Assembly: GCA_004195045.1 (NCBI GenBank) | Contig: SGBC01000001.1 | Span: 620,001-684,000, forward strand | Origin: Candidatus Acididesulfobacter guangdongensis | GTDB lineage: Bacteria > SZUA-79 > Acidulodesulfobacterales > Acidulodesulfobacteraceae | Length of the DNA stretch: 64,000 nucleotides | Direction of reading: 5' to 3' | Shown here: positions 20,361 through 29,039 of the stretch, piece by piece | How the letters are laid out: each line of letters starts with the position of its first letter | Numbering within the stretch: position 1 is the stretch's first letter | Program-made: the position numbers and the translations under genes | Notes under the pieces: model-generated | What the model was told of the DNA's origin: nothing | Databases searched by the model: none | The model's input: the letters and a program-made list of their open reading frames with translations, nothing else

Positions 20361-20834
20361 ATGAAAAATATATTAAGTATATTTGTTTATACGCTCTTCA
20401 CCATTTTTTTAACTTTTATATTCATACAAAATTCATATGCAAGAGCTAAAGACATAAATGCGTTGAAATATTTTAAACATCATAAGTTAAAAGAACTTTA
20501 TCAGGTTCCTCAAAATCCAAAGTATTGGACTTTATTATTGAATAATATTTCAAACAACGTTAGAATTTCAGACACGCATTTTATTAATTATAAAATTCTT
20601 GTGGTAGCTTACGGTCCTGCCCTTAAACTTTTTATGAAATCTGACAAAAAATATTACCCATTACTTCAGAGCATTGCCAGCTATGGCGTGAAATTAGTAG
20701 CATGCCATCAAACAATGTTAGGAATGCATGTAAAAAAAACGCAAATTTTTAAATTTGTGCATATTGTTTATCCGGGTGCAATATTTTATATTGTACAGAA
20801 AGAAAACGAAGGTTATGCGTATCTGCAGCCGTAA
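20361..20834 (+). CDS. Secreted DsrE/DsrF-like protein, copy 2
   Basis: Paralog of the protein at 9362-9844, 157 residues, with a signal peptide (hydrophobic 3-22, ending NSYARA). Matching blocks are LKYFKHHKLKELYQVPQNPK, YKILVVAYGPALKLFM, YGVKLVACHQTM (Cys115 at the DsrE cysteine) and YPGAIFYIVQ. The export signal implies sulfur-carrier or sulfur-relay work in the periplasm, which is inference. CAGGAG precedes the ATG. It stands alone 225 nt after soxB and closes the sulfur cluster; the duplicated pair brackets it. Confidence 0.65.
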   Translation: MKNILSIFVYTLFTIFLTFIFIQNSYARAKDINALKYFKHHKLKELYQVPQNPKYWTLLLNNISNNVRISDTHFINYKILVVAYGPALKLFMKSDKKYYPLLQSIASYGVKLVACHQTMLGMHVKKTQIFKFVHIVYPGAIFYIVQKENEGYAYLQP

Positions 20835-21046
20835 AAATAATTAAAATTAATAAATTTTGTCTATATTTCCTATATTTTAACAACCTATATCTTTATTGTT
20901 ATAAATTAGGCTGAAATATTGATAATAAGTTTTTTATCTAAAAATATAAGTCAATATTGATTTATAATTGAGTTATATAATATTTTATTTATGTAGCATA
21001 AAATGGCATTGCAATATATTATTTAAATAGATATTATATTTAGTTA

Positions 21047-21724
21047 ATGAGCAAAATAAAAAATAATGATGAATTTATTTTAAAAGTAAACGATATTTTT
21101 TACAGTATTCAGGGAGAATCTTCATTTGCGGGTTCCCCCTGTTTTTTTGTAAGACTGGCAGGATGCAATATAAGATGTCCGTATTGTGACACAAAAGAAG
21201 CGTTAACGGATACAAACGCAAAACTAATGCATATAAGCGATATTATAACCGAAATAATAAAATACGGCGAAAATGTAAAATTAGCGGAAATAACTGGCGG
21301 AGAACCGTTAATACAGGAAGGCGTTTATGAATTAATGAAAAGATTTTTAAATTTAAAATATACCGTGCTTGTTGAAACAAACGGCACGCTCAGTCTTAAA
21401 AGTATTCCGGATGAAGTCATTAAAATAATGGATATAAAATGTCCGTCAAGCGGATATGCAGATTATAACAATGTTGAAAATCTAAATTATATCAATAAAA
21501 ACGACGAATTAAAATTTATTATAGGAAACATCGCTGATTATGAATTTGCCAAGAATTTCATAAATATAAACAGGAAAATCATTAAAACTGAAAAAATAAT
21601 CTTCAGTGCCGTCGATGTCGCTGAAAATCAATTTTCATCGCATATTCTAGCCGAAAAGATTTTATCTGACAGACTAAATGTAAAAATAGGACTGCAGCTG
21701 CATAAGTTCCTCGATTTGAAATAG
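21047..21724 (+). CDS. queE: 7-carboxy-7-deazaguanine synthase QueE
   Basis: Radical-SAM enzyme of queuosine/7-deazaguanine synthesis that contracts the ring of 6-carboxytetrahydropterin. The N-terminus VNDIFYSIQGESSFAG and the cluster motif GCNIRCPYCDT (C-x3-C-x2-C) are diagnostic, followed by EITGGEPLIQ and VETNGT. The 225-residue length is normal. No other queuosine gene lies nearby. No ribosome-binding site is obvious. It begins a run of genes that has nothing to do with the sox cluster. Confidence 0.9.
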   Translation: MSKIKNNDEFILKVNDIFYSIQGESSFAGSPCFFVRLAGCNIRCPYCDTKEALTDTNAKLMHISDIITEIIKYGENVKLAEITGGEPLIQEGVYELMKRFLNLKYTVLVETNGTLSLKSIPDEVIKIMDIKCPSSGYADYNNVENLNYINKNDELKFIIGNIADYEFAKNFININRKIIKTEKIIFSAVDVAENQFSSHILAEKILSDRLNVKIGLQLHKFLDLK

Positions 21725-21776
21725 TTTTAGCTTTTTTTATATATAGTTCTAAATCCTGTGATATAATTAACAAATT

Positions 21777-22898
21777 ATGATTAGCGGACAATTTCTTTTT
21801 ATAATTATTGTAGCTGTTTTAACGATTATTATCTCAATCATTATTGTTAAAAACAATATATATATTCCTACCTTTTCAGGCGCTATAGCCGTCGCCTTCG
21901 GTATCATGATAAACGGGGCTTTTCAGCAGGATTATTTTTTAAAACGGTTAATAGGACCGTATGCGGTTTATTTATTGATTTCTATATTAATTATTATTGT
22001 TTTAAGCAATTTAAACGAACTTCGTTCAAAAAAATATTATTTAAGCCATCATTTCACAGACGAAATACATACCTTTGCAACCGGGACCTACGTGATTGCT
22101 TTTTTCACCGTTACCCTGTCAATTATCAAAGAACTCGGCAATATATTAATATTAGCTTACATTTTATTTTTTGCCGGCTTTGTTATCTATTCGTTGTATT
22201 TGTTTATTTCTGTAAAAAACTATAAGGCGATATGGCAGGAAAATTATTCTAAAAAAATTCTTATGTATAATTTAAACGGCGTCATTCTTTTAATATCGGT
22301 AGCTACAAGTTATGTAGTTATAGACGGGAGTCTGCTTCTGGGAAAATTTTTCAGAGGAAGCACGGACAATATTCTCCTGATTTTGTCTTCATTATTTTAT
22401 ATTGCCGGATTATACATGATAATAAGAAATTATATTAAATATAAATATAAAATTATTGATAATTGGAAAGTCGGCAATGTTATAGTACACGGTGCGGTAT
22501 CTACATTTGGTCTTGCCTGCGTTATTGCCGGATTCAGCAGTAATATTAATGGGTTAATCTGGATAGCGGCTCTGATATTGTTTATTATAGTAGAAATTTA
22601 TGAGATAGTATTTATGGTTAAAAGAATTCAATATTACGGCGTCGATAAAGGTATCTTAACGTATTCAACAAATCAATGGGCAAGAAATTTTACTTTCGGG
22701 ATGTTTCTGGCATTTTCAATAATGTTCAAAATCAAAGATTCCGTATATTATAAAATTAAAATATTGGATTTTAGTTATAATTTAATTTTTTCGTACGGCA
22801 AATATTTTGTAATAGGCTTTTTTATCCTTGAATTATTAATATTTATGTATAATATTAATAGGTTAAATAAACCAAAAATATACGAGAGCGATGCTTGA
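21777..22898 (+). CDS. Polytopic membrane protein of unknown function
   Basis: 373 residues with about ten hydrophobic segments and short loops. Polar positions inside the membrane part include GTYVIAFFTVTLS, HGAVSTFGLACV and YSTNQWARNFTFGMFLAF. The layout vaguely recalls the SLAC1/TehA anion-channel family, but no signature could be confirmed, so no function is assigned. It starts 52 nt after queE without a visible ribosome-binding site and ends with UGA. Confidence 0.55.
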   Translation: MISGQFLFIIIVAVLTIIISIIIVKNNIYIPTFSGAIAVAFGIMINGAFQQDYFLKRLIGPYAVYLLISILIIIVLSNLNELRSKKYYLSHHFTDEIHTFATGTYVIAFFTVTLSIIKELGNILILAYILFFAGFVIYSLYLFISVKNYKAIWQENYSKKILMYNLNGVILLISVATSYVVIDGSLLLGKFFRGSTDNILLILSSLFYIAGLYMIIRNYIKYKYKIIDNWKVGNVIVHGAVSTFGLACVIAGFSSNINGLIWIAALILFIIVEIYEIVFMVKRIQYYGVDKGILTYSTNQWARNFTFGMFLAFSIMFKIKDSVYYKIKILDFSYNLIFSYGKYFVIGFFILELLIFMYNINRLNKPKIYESDA

Positions 22899-23167
22899 CT
22901 TCGTTTTTTTATAGTTATATAATAAAATACGTATTATTAAATATTGGTAATATTTATTTTTTGTTTAAAAGATGTTTATTATGCGTTTCCTGCCTTGCTG
23001 TTTGATTATAAAATTATAAAACTGAAGCATTTATTTTTAAAAAAAATAGAATATCATTTTTTTTGTAATTTTTATTATGCAGTACGGATTTATTTATTAT
23101 AATTTTTTATAGTTATTTTTTTATAGCCATTTTGTTTATTAATTTAATGTTAATTTTAAGAGGAATT

Positions 23168-23968
23168 ATGATGGGAAAATCACCTAATCTTACCGGTAAT
23201 TCGAAAAAAAGTTTGTTATCCGGAAATAAATATTTCAGGATAATCGCTCTATTATTATTTTTAGCAGTACCTGTTTTAGCATTTTCCGGTTGCGCGTCAA
23301 TGAGCGGCACTACCAGTTCAACCACGTCAACAAGCGGTATGAGCGCAGGCAATATGAACCTGCAGACAAAAATGAGTTCATCTATTTTTCTTCAGCCTGT
23401 CCCGCCGAGCGAAAAGATAGTTTATGTAAGAGCTACAAATACAAGTTCTGCAACGGGACTGAATTTTAAAGCTGTCTTAGAACAGGCATTAATTGCAAGA
23501 GGATACAGGATTACAAATAATCCTCAGGATGCTTATTTTATGCTTATGTCAAATGTATTATATCTCGGCAAAGAAACTCATGCTTACACAGCGGCAGGCG
23601 CACTGGCAGGAGGTTTCGGAGGAGCGTTGATAGGTTCAAGATACGGCTCTACAGGTTCTACGTTAGTCGGAGGCGGACTTGGAGCATTAGCGGGCGGTAT
23701 TATCGGTGCTATGTTTCAGCATAAAAAATACATGATGGTTGTTGATATCCAGTTGGAACAAAGACAGAAGGGGTCATATACGACTAACGGAACGGCAACG
23801 TCTGAAGGATTGGGAAATACGACTACTACCTACAATGCAGGCGTTAAAAATTGGGCAATTTACAGAGACAGGGTTGTTGCAACAGCCAGTGCAATTAATC
23901 TGAGATTCAGTTCTGCAGAGCCGGCATTAAAGACGGTCGTCGGAAGAGAAATTTCAAATTTATTATAA
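23168..23968 (+). CDS. traT: TraT-family outer-membrane lipoprotein
   Basis: Homolog of TraT, the surface-exclusion and complement-resistance lipoprotein of F-like plasmids. A hydrophobic segment ends LAVPVLAFSGCAS with the probable lipidated cysteine. The body shows the family pattern: MSSSIFLQPVPPSEKIVYV, VLEQALIARGYRITNNPQDA, a Gly-rich hydrophobic hairpin (AAGALAGGFGGALIG and GGGLGALAGGIIGAMF), MVVDIQLEQR and a C-terminal region ending REISNLL. An upstream in-frame ATG at 23132 exists, but AAGAGG fits the ATG pair at 23168/23171. No conjugation genes are nearby, so a chromosomal role is likely. The lipobox has Phe at -3, which is atypical. Confidence 0.85.
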   Translation: MMGKSPNLTGNSKKSLLSGNKYFRIIALLLFLAVPVLAFSGCASMSGTTSSTTSTSGMSAGNMNLQTKMSSSIFLQPVPPSEKIVYVRATNTSSATGLNFKAVLEQALIARGYRITNNPQDAYFMLMSNVLYLGKETHAYTAAGALAGGFGGALIGSRYGSTGSTLVGGGLGALAGGIIGAMFQHKKYMMVVDIQLEQRQKGSYTTNGTATSEGLGNTTTTYNAGVKNWAIYRDRVVATASAINLRFSSAEPALKTVVGREISNLL

Positions 23969-24035
23969 TAATTGTATCGAATAATTATAATATTAAGATT
24001 GTTGTTAATGATATAAGACTTATATAAACTATTTA

Positions 24036-24081
24036 TGCCGTATAACTTTATATATTAAATATGAAATTATACGGCATTTTT
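24036..24081 (+). terminator. Rho-independent terminator after traT
   Basis: TGCCGTATAA (24036-24045) pairs with TTATACGGCA (24067-24076), followed by five T residues. It lies 67 nt after the traT stop. The stem can lengthen by an A-T pair on the outside. Confidence 0.75.
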
Positions 24082-24192
24082 AGTTATCGGATTTAAATCG
24101 CATGTTTATATATATTCTTTATATTCTTTTTATCTGTCAGGAACATATATTATTATGTTATGTATTTATACAGAACATCAGAAACATAACAT

Positions 24193-24615
24193 TTACATTA
24201 TCCTGCCCGCTTTTCCCGATAATGTCATAATATTATTAAATACAAAAATACATACAGCGGTAAATTCAAGAAATGCAAAAATAGAAAAAAACAGCTGTGT
24301 TATTAAACTGCATCCGGGATTGTCGCTTGATATTATCCAGATTAGCGCCATGCCCAAAAGTCCTATATTAGCCAAATAAAATTGTATAATTATTAATCTG
24401 TCGCTGTAAAGTTTAAATCCGCTGAATCTGGGCAATACGTGATAGCCGACGGAATATATCATCATTGCTATAAAACCTAATAAAAGAAAATGCACATGGC
24501 TTAAAAGAAGATAGCTTACAGAAGGCGGATAAATTGCCATTATAAAACCTAATAGCGCTCCAAAAACAAAATACAGCAGAGACGCAACGGTAAAATATCG
24601 TATTGCAGGACTCAT
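24193..24615 (-). CDS. Small haem-copper-oxidase subunit I-like membrane protein
   Basis: 140 residues, four predicted transmembrane helices. The motif SHVHFLLLGFIAMMIYSVGY, then HVLPRF, resembles the helix of cytochrome oxidase subunit I and NnrS-like proteins that binds haem through histidine. It is far too short for an oxidase (about 450 or more), so it is a stand-alone member of the small COX1-like family whose role is not established. GAGGTG lies 8-10 nt before the ATG. It is last on the minus strand after nth, with a 185-nt gap, so it probably has its own promoter. Confidence 0.6.
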   Translation of the reverse strand: MSPAIRYFTVASLLYFVFGALLGFIMAIYPPSVSYLLLSHVHFLLLGFIAMMIYSVGYHVLPRFSGFKLYSDRLIIIQFYLANIGLLGMALIWIISSDNPGCSLITQLFFSIFAFLEFTAVCIFVFNNIMTLSGKAGRIM

Positions 24616-24800
24616 AGATTATTACACCTCGCATAAAGTTAATAAATTAGTTTGCAATTAAATCAGCCAATCATATATATATTAAATAAAATTTAACATA
24701 TATCATTATATACGATATTAAAGCAGGTAAAAATGATAAAAATCACATATAAGTCTGCAAAAGTATATAGCAGTTAGTCAATATGCGGAAGCGCCGATTA

Positions 24801-25436
24801 TTAATTTTTATTGTTTTGATAATATTGACAGTATAGATTTATAAAACATTGCGGACATTTTGGATTTCTGGCAATGCAGTAAATTCTGCCGTGATTTACT
24901 AGCCATCTGTGCATTTTCATCCACAGTTCAGGTTTAATAAGGTTTGTTAAATCTCTTTCTGTATTTTCAACATTTGTAGAATTAGCGAGACCTATGCGGT
25001 TTGCCACTCTGAAAACATGGGTGTCGACCGGAAATCTGTTCTGTCCGTAAAATGTACCAAGAATAACATTGGCAGATTTCCTGCCTATGCCCGGTAAATC
25101 CACTAATGTATCAAAATCGGAAGGAACATCGTCATTAAACTTATTTTTCAATATTTCTGAAGTGTTAATTATATTTTTGGCTTTAGTATGGTACATGCCG
25201 CATGTTTTAATCTGCTCTTCAAATATTTCAAGGGGAACATCGGCAAGATCGGAGGGCTTTTTATATAACTTAAATAATTCTCCGGTTATTATATTAACCC
25301 GTTTATCGGTGCATTGCGCAGATAGAATCACGGCTATAAGAAGCTGAAAGGCATTACCGTAATTTAAAAAAGGTTTCAGTTCGCCGTAATTTTTTTCAAA
25401 CAGATCAATAATATTATTTAATTTAATTTTATCCAT
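24801..25436 (-). CDS. nth: Endonuclease III
   Basis: DNA glycosylase/AP lyase of base-excision repair that removes oxidised pyrimidines. The helix-hairpin-helix is LPGIGRKSANVILG with the catalytic Lys, the catalytic Asp is in FPVDTHVFRVANR, and the 4Fe-4S cluster ligands are spaced C-x6-C-x2-C-x5-C near the C-terminus. At 211 residues it is full length. It lies 64 nt after rph. Confidence 0.95.
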   Translation of the reverse strand: MDKIKLNNIIDLFEKNYGELKPFLNYGNAFQLLIAVILSAQCTDKRVNIITGELFKLYKKPSDLADVPLEIFEEQIKTCGMYHTKAKNIINTSEILKNKFNDDVPSDFDTLVDLPGIGRKSANVILGTFYGQNRFPVDTHVFRVANRIGLANSTNVENTERDLTNLIKPELWMKMHRWLVNHGRIYCIARNPKCPQCFINLYCQYYQNNKN

Positions 25437-25500
25437 TATTATGTATTATAATTTAGTTGTTTTTTTATAAAATAAATTAAATAATTAATAGGGCATAATT

Positions 25501-26220
25501 TTAGTAAGAGTTTATAATATTCAGCTGCATTTCCGTCAGCTGCGAAATAGCTTTTTTGGCGATAGCGCCGAATTTATTGATAAGTTCAAAATCTATTGGA
25601 GTTTTTTCTGCGCACCCCTGAATTTCGATTAATTTTCCGCTTCCTGTCATTACAAAATTAAAATCAAGTTCTGCGTTGGAATCTTCTGAATAATCAAGGT
25701 CAAGTAAAATTTCGCTATTTACAATTCCAAGGCTTATAGCAGCAACAGAATCGTAAAACGGCATCTTTTCAATCCTGTTCTGTTTTAATAATTTTAGAAA
25801 AGCCAAATGCGCCGCTATATACGCGCCTGTGATAGAAGCGGTTCTTGTTCCGCCGTCGGCGCTTATGACATCGCAGTCGAGCAGGAGCGTAATATCCGGA
25901 AAATCCGAGAAATTAGCTACCGTTCGCAGAGTTCTTCCGATAAGTCTTTGAATTTCTTGGGCTCTTCCGTTAATTTTACCCTTTGAAGAATCTCTCTGCA
26001 TTCGGGTCTGCGTTGAACGCGGAAGCATTGAATACTCCGCCGTAATCCAGCCTTGCCTTTTATCCTTTAAAAAAGGAGGAACTTTATTCTCAACGCTTGC
26101 GGTGCATATTACATGGGTATCGCCGCATTTTATCATACATGAACCTTCGGCATATTTCATGTAGTCCGGAATTATCGTTATTTCTCTCATTTCATCAAAA
26201 GCGCGATTTTTTTTTCTCAT
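25501..26220 (-). CDS. rph: Ribonuclease PH
   Basis: Phosphorolytic 3'-5' exonuclease that trims tRNA 3' ends. Recognised from the N-terminal YAEGSCMIKCGDTHVICTAS, the WITAEYSMLPRST segment, GRAQEIQRLIGRTLR and DCDVISADGGTRTASITGAY. The 239-residue length is normal. It is separated by 171 nt from the TusA-like gene upstream and precedes nth in the same direction. Confidence 0.95.
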   Translation of the reverse strand: MRKKNRAFDEMREITIIPDYMKYAEGSCMIKCGDTHVICTASVENKVPPFLKDKRQGWITAEYSMLPRSTQTRMQRDSSKGKINGRAQEIQRLIGRTLRTVANFSDFPDITLLLDCDVISADGGTRTASITGAYIAAHLAFLKLLKQNRIEKMPFYDSVAAISLGIVNSEILLDLDYSEDSNAELDFNFVMTGSGKLIEIQGCAEKTPIDFELINKFGAIAKKAISQLTEMQLNIINSY

Positions 26221-26391
26221 GTTATTTTAAACTTATTTTAAATATTCTATTGTATAATTTAAATTTAATTTTAAATTAGTTTAACTTAGATTAATATCAA
26301 GCGAACTGAGCCGACGCTTTCGTTATTGAATATCAAGGTATATATCAAGGTATATTTTTAGAACCTGATCAATAGATCAATATCAATCAAG

Positions 26392-26640
26392 CTATACCGA
26401 CGTCCATTTTTTATTCCGGATAAAAAACATATAAAGACCGTTAAACTTAATTGTATTCAAAAGTTTAGTACCTACTAACGAACATACGGACGGTATGTCG
26501 TTAAGCATAGACTCCTTATCAGATATTACCATAAGCGTTGCTTCAGGTTTTAATGCTTTTAGTTTTCCGACGACCGCCAGAACAGGAGGTCCTCAGCATA
26601 AACCCCTTATGTCTAAAGTATTTATCGAGTCCATCTCCAT
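26392..26640 (-). CDS. tusA: TusA-family sulfur carrier, candidate selenoprotein (in-frame UGA)
   Basis: Reading from the ATG at 26640 with UGA at codon 16 (26595-26593) decoded as one residue gives 82 residues. The sequence is an N-terminal MEMDSINTLDIRGLC, the UGA, then GPPVLAVVGKLKALKPEA, SDKESMLNDIPSVCSLVGTK and LLNTIKFNGLYMFFIRNKKW. The TusA/SirA pattern is LD-x-RGL-x-C-P-x-P-VL, ...S-x-x-DIP-x-x-C-x-x-x-G...L and a final Y-x-F-x-I-[RK] strand. Every block is present at normal spacing, and the UGA aligns with the catalytic Cys. AGGAG stands 9 nt before the ATG. The gene is 103 nt after nusB on the same strand. Selenocysteine is the favoured reading; a pseudogene with one nonsense change or a sequence error is the alternative. 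No sel genes are in the window. Confidence 0.7.
26565..26582 (-). promoter_or_regulatory. SECIS-like hairpin downstream of the in-frame UGA
   Basis: On the mRNA, UUCUGGC-GGUC-GUCGGAA folds as a seven-base-pair stem (two G-U pairs) with a GGUC loop. The loop starts 17 nt after the UGA. Bacterial SECIS elements usually place the apical loop about 16-37 nt after UGA with a G in its first two bases; both hold. Weakness: the stem is short with two wobble pairs, and an alternative GACC/GGUC pairing exists. Confidence 0.5.
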
Positions 26641-26743
26641 TTTAATTTTCTCCTGTAATTTAAATTTAAATAATTTTAACTTATTATTTATTACGGCGCT
26701 TTGTAAAAATTTTTAATTTTTAGTATAAATAATTAAATTATAT

Positions 26744-27211
26744 TTATAAATTTATATTTTGAACCGCCGCATCAAGAACACCGTTGATAAAAAACGGAGA
26801 ATCTGCATTACCGAATTTTTTTGCTATTTCAATAGCCTCATTAATAGTGACATTTTTTGGAATTTCTGAATGAAACAATATTTCAAACATAGATTGCCTC
26901 AAAATGTTTCTGTCTATTCTTGACATCCTATCGATAGACCAATTTTTTGATACTTTTTGGATTAAAAAATCAATTTTGTCAAGATTATTTAAAGTTCCGG
27001 CTGCAATGTCTTTAAAAAAATCAAATATCTCCAAAGATTCTTTTTTTGTATATAATTCGCTCGCAGAGCTTATAAAACCGTTATAAATGAGACTTTCAGA
27101 GGCAAAATTCATAAAAAAAGCGTTAAGTCTAAATTCGGTAGAATCAATTCCGCCGTCCGCTTCATATAAAAATTGCACTGCAAGTTCTCTTGCCATTCTT
27201 CTTTTTGTCAT
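26744..27211 (-). CDS. nusB: Transcription antitermination factor NusB
   Basis: Small helical protein that joins NusE and NusG in antitermination of rRNA operons. The N-terminus MTKRRMARELAVQFLYEAD, the central WSIDRMSRIDRNILRQSMFE and the C-terminal INEAIEIAKKFGNADSPFF, then INGVLD, are NusB signatures. The 155-residue length is normal. It follows ribH by 50 nt, the common ribH-nusB order. Confidence 0.95.
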   Translation of the reverse strand: MTKRRMARELAVQFLYEADGGIDSTEFRLNAFFMNFASESLIYNGFISSASELYTKKESLEIFDFFKDIAAGTLNNLDKIDFLIQKVSKNWSIDRMSRIDRNILRQSMFEILFHSEIPKNVTINEAIEIAKKFGNADSPFFINGVLDAAVQNINL

Positions 27212-27261
27212 TATTAAGATATTATTTATATTTGAAAGATTTTAAATTAAACTTAAATATA

Positions 27262-27732
27262 TTATTTTTTAAGTTTTGCAAATAACGTAACCATTTCAAC
27301 AATGGACATCGCCGCATCGAAACCTTTATTGCCCATTTTAGTGCCCGCTCTTGATATTGCCTGTTCTATCGATTCCGAAGTAATAATGCCGTAGCTGACC
27401 GGCGTATTAGAGTTAACTGCCAGCTCTGAAACCATTTTGGCAACCTGCTGCGACAATAGGTCAAAATGATTTGTTTCTCCTCTTATTAAAGTACCTAAGC
27501 ATATAATTCCGTCGTATTTTTTTGTTTCCGCCATTATTTTAATTGCCATGGGAAGCTCAAATGCACCCGGAACTTTAACCACTGTTATATCCGATTCGTT
27601 GGCGCCGGAACGTGTCAGATAATCTATCGCACCGTCCAAAAGTTTAGAATTTATAAATTCATTAAATCGGGATACGGCAATGCCGAATTTGAATCCCGCA
27701 GCGCTTAAATTTCCTTCTATTACATTATACAT
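27262..27732 (-). CDS. ribH: 6,7-dimethyl-8-ribityllumazine synthase
   Basis: Penultimate enzyme of riboflavin synthesis. Recognised from FGIAVSRFNEFINSKLLDGA, VPGAFELPMAIK, GIICLGTLIRGETNHFDLLS and GIITSESIEQAISRAGTKMG. Catalytic His lies in the ETNHFD motif. The 156-residue length is normal. It starts 23 nt after ribBA, so it is co-transcribed with it. Confidence 0.97.
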   Translation of the reverse strand: MYNVIEGNLSAAGFKFGIAVSRFNEFINSKLLDGAIDYLTRSGANESDITVVKVPGAFELPMAIKIMAETKKYDGIICLGTLIRGETNHFDLLSQQVAKMVSELAVNSNTPVSYGIITSESIEQAISRAGTKMGNKGFDAAMSIVEMVTLFAKLKK

Positions 27733-27755
27733 TTTAAAAGACCCCGTTTGCTTAA

Positions 27756-28982
27756 TTATTTTTTTATTGTTTTTTTATTATCAATGTGCAGTATATGACC
27801 CATTTTTTCTTTTTTAGTTGTTAAATAATGCAAATTTTTGTGCGTAGGGCAAATTTCAATAGGCACTCTTTCTACCACGCTGAGACCGTATCCTTCAAGA
27901 CCTATGATTTTTTTTGGATTATTTGTCATCAATTTCATTTTTCCGACACCCAAGTCGACTAAAATTTGAGCACCGACCCCGTATTCCCTCAAATCTGCTT
28001 TGAATCCTAATTTTTCGTTGGCTTCAACCGTATCATAGCCTTTGTCTTGCAGATTGTAAGCCTTAAGTTTGTTTACAAGTCCTATCCCTCTGCCCTCCTG
28101 ACTGAGATAGAGTATAACGCCCTTTCCTTCTTTTTCTATCATTTCCATGGCGTTCTTCAACTGGTCTCCGCAATCGCATCTTTCCGAGCCGAAGACGTCG
28201 CCAGTCAAACATTGCGAATGTACCCTGACTAAAATCGGTTCATCTTTTTTTATATCCCCTTTAACCAAAGCAACATGTTCTTTAAAATCAATATCGTTTG
28301 AATAGGCTATTATTTTAAATTCGCCGCCGAATTTTGTAGGAATAGTAGATTCAACCAATCTTTTTACATGTTTTTCATGTTTTACCCTATAATTTATAAT
28401 ATCCTGTATTGTCAAAATTTTTAAATCATGCTGTTTGGCAAATTCTATTAAATCAGGCATTCTTGCCATAGTCCCGTCATCTTTCATAATTTCGCATATT
28501 ACGCCGGCAGGTTTAAGTCCCGCAATAGCTGCAATATCGGTAGAACCTTCGGTTTGCCCCGTCCTGACCAAAACGCCTCCGTTTTTGGCGGTAATCGGAA
28601 AAATGTGTCCCGGTCGTACAAGGTCTGTCGGTTTTGCGTCATCTTTAACGGCGGTGAGTATAGTCTGCGCCCTGTCAAAAGCAGAAATACCTGTCGTAAC
28701 CCCTTCCGCTGCTTCTATTGAAACCGTAAAGGCAGTGGAAAATTTAGATTGATTATTTGCAGCCTGAGGAGGCAGATTCAGCTGGTCAGCTTTTTCCTGT
28801 GTTACGGTAAGACATATTAAGCCGCGTGCGTATTTTGTCATAAAGTTTATTGCTTCCGGCGTTACCATCTCGGCTGCCATGGTGAGATCTCCTTCATTTT
28901 CTCTGTCTTCATCGTCAACTAAGATAATCATTTTACCTTTTTTAATTTCTTCGGCTGCTTCTTCAACCGTTGTCATCGGCAT
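27756..28982 (-). CDS. ribBA: Bifunctional DHBP synthase / GTP cyclohydrolase II
   Basis: Fusion that supplies both precursors of riboflavin. The N-terminal DHBP synthase (1 to about 205) has [17 protein letters not shown] and RPGHIFPI. The C-terminal GTP cyclohydrolase II (about 206-400) has the zinc motif [15 protein letters not shown], then [12 protein letters not shown] and [11 protein letters not shown]. Both active sites look intact, so both activities are expected. It is 57 nt after ribE. Confidence 0.97.
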   Translation of the reverse strand: MPMTTVEEAAEEIKKGKMIILVDDEDRENEGDLTMAAEMVTPEAINFMTKYARGLICLTVTQEKADQLNLPPQAANNQSKFSTAFTVSIEAAEGVTTGISAFDRAQTILTAVKDDAKPTDLVRPGHIFPITAKNGGVLVRTGQTEGSTDIAAIAGLKPAGVICEIMKDDGTMARMPDLIEFAKQHDLKILTIQDIINYRVKHEKHVKRLVESTIPTKFGGEFKIIAYSNDIDFKEHVALVKGDIKKDEPILVRVHSQCLTGDVFGSERCDCGDQLKNAMEMIEKEGKGVILYLSQEGRGIGLVNKLKAYNLQDKGYDTVEANEKLGFKADLREYGVGAQILVDLGVGKMKLMTNNPKKIIGLEGYGLSVVERVPIEICPTHKNLHYLTTKKEKMGHILHIDNKKTIKK

Positions 28983-29039
28983 AATAAAACCTCTTATTTT
29001 TTTAAATTTAATTTAATTTAAGTTAATTGTTCAAGCAAT

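Noticed and set aside
26495-26716. A 73-codon plus-strand open frame
   Set aside because: It lies antisense to the TusA-like gene and encodes nothing recognisable; the minus strand has the ribosome-binding site and conserved family sequence.
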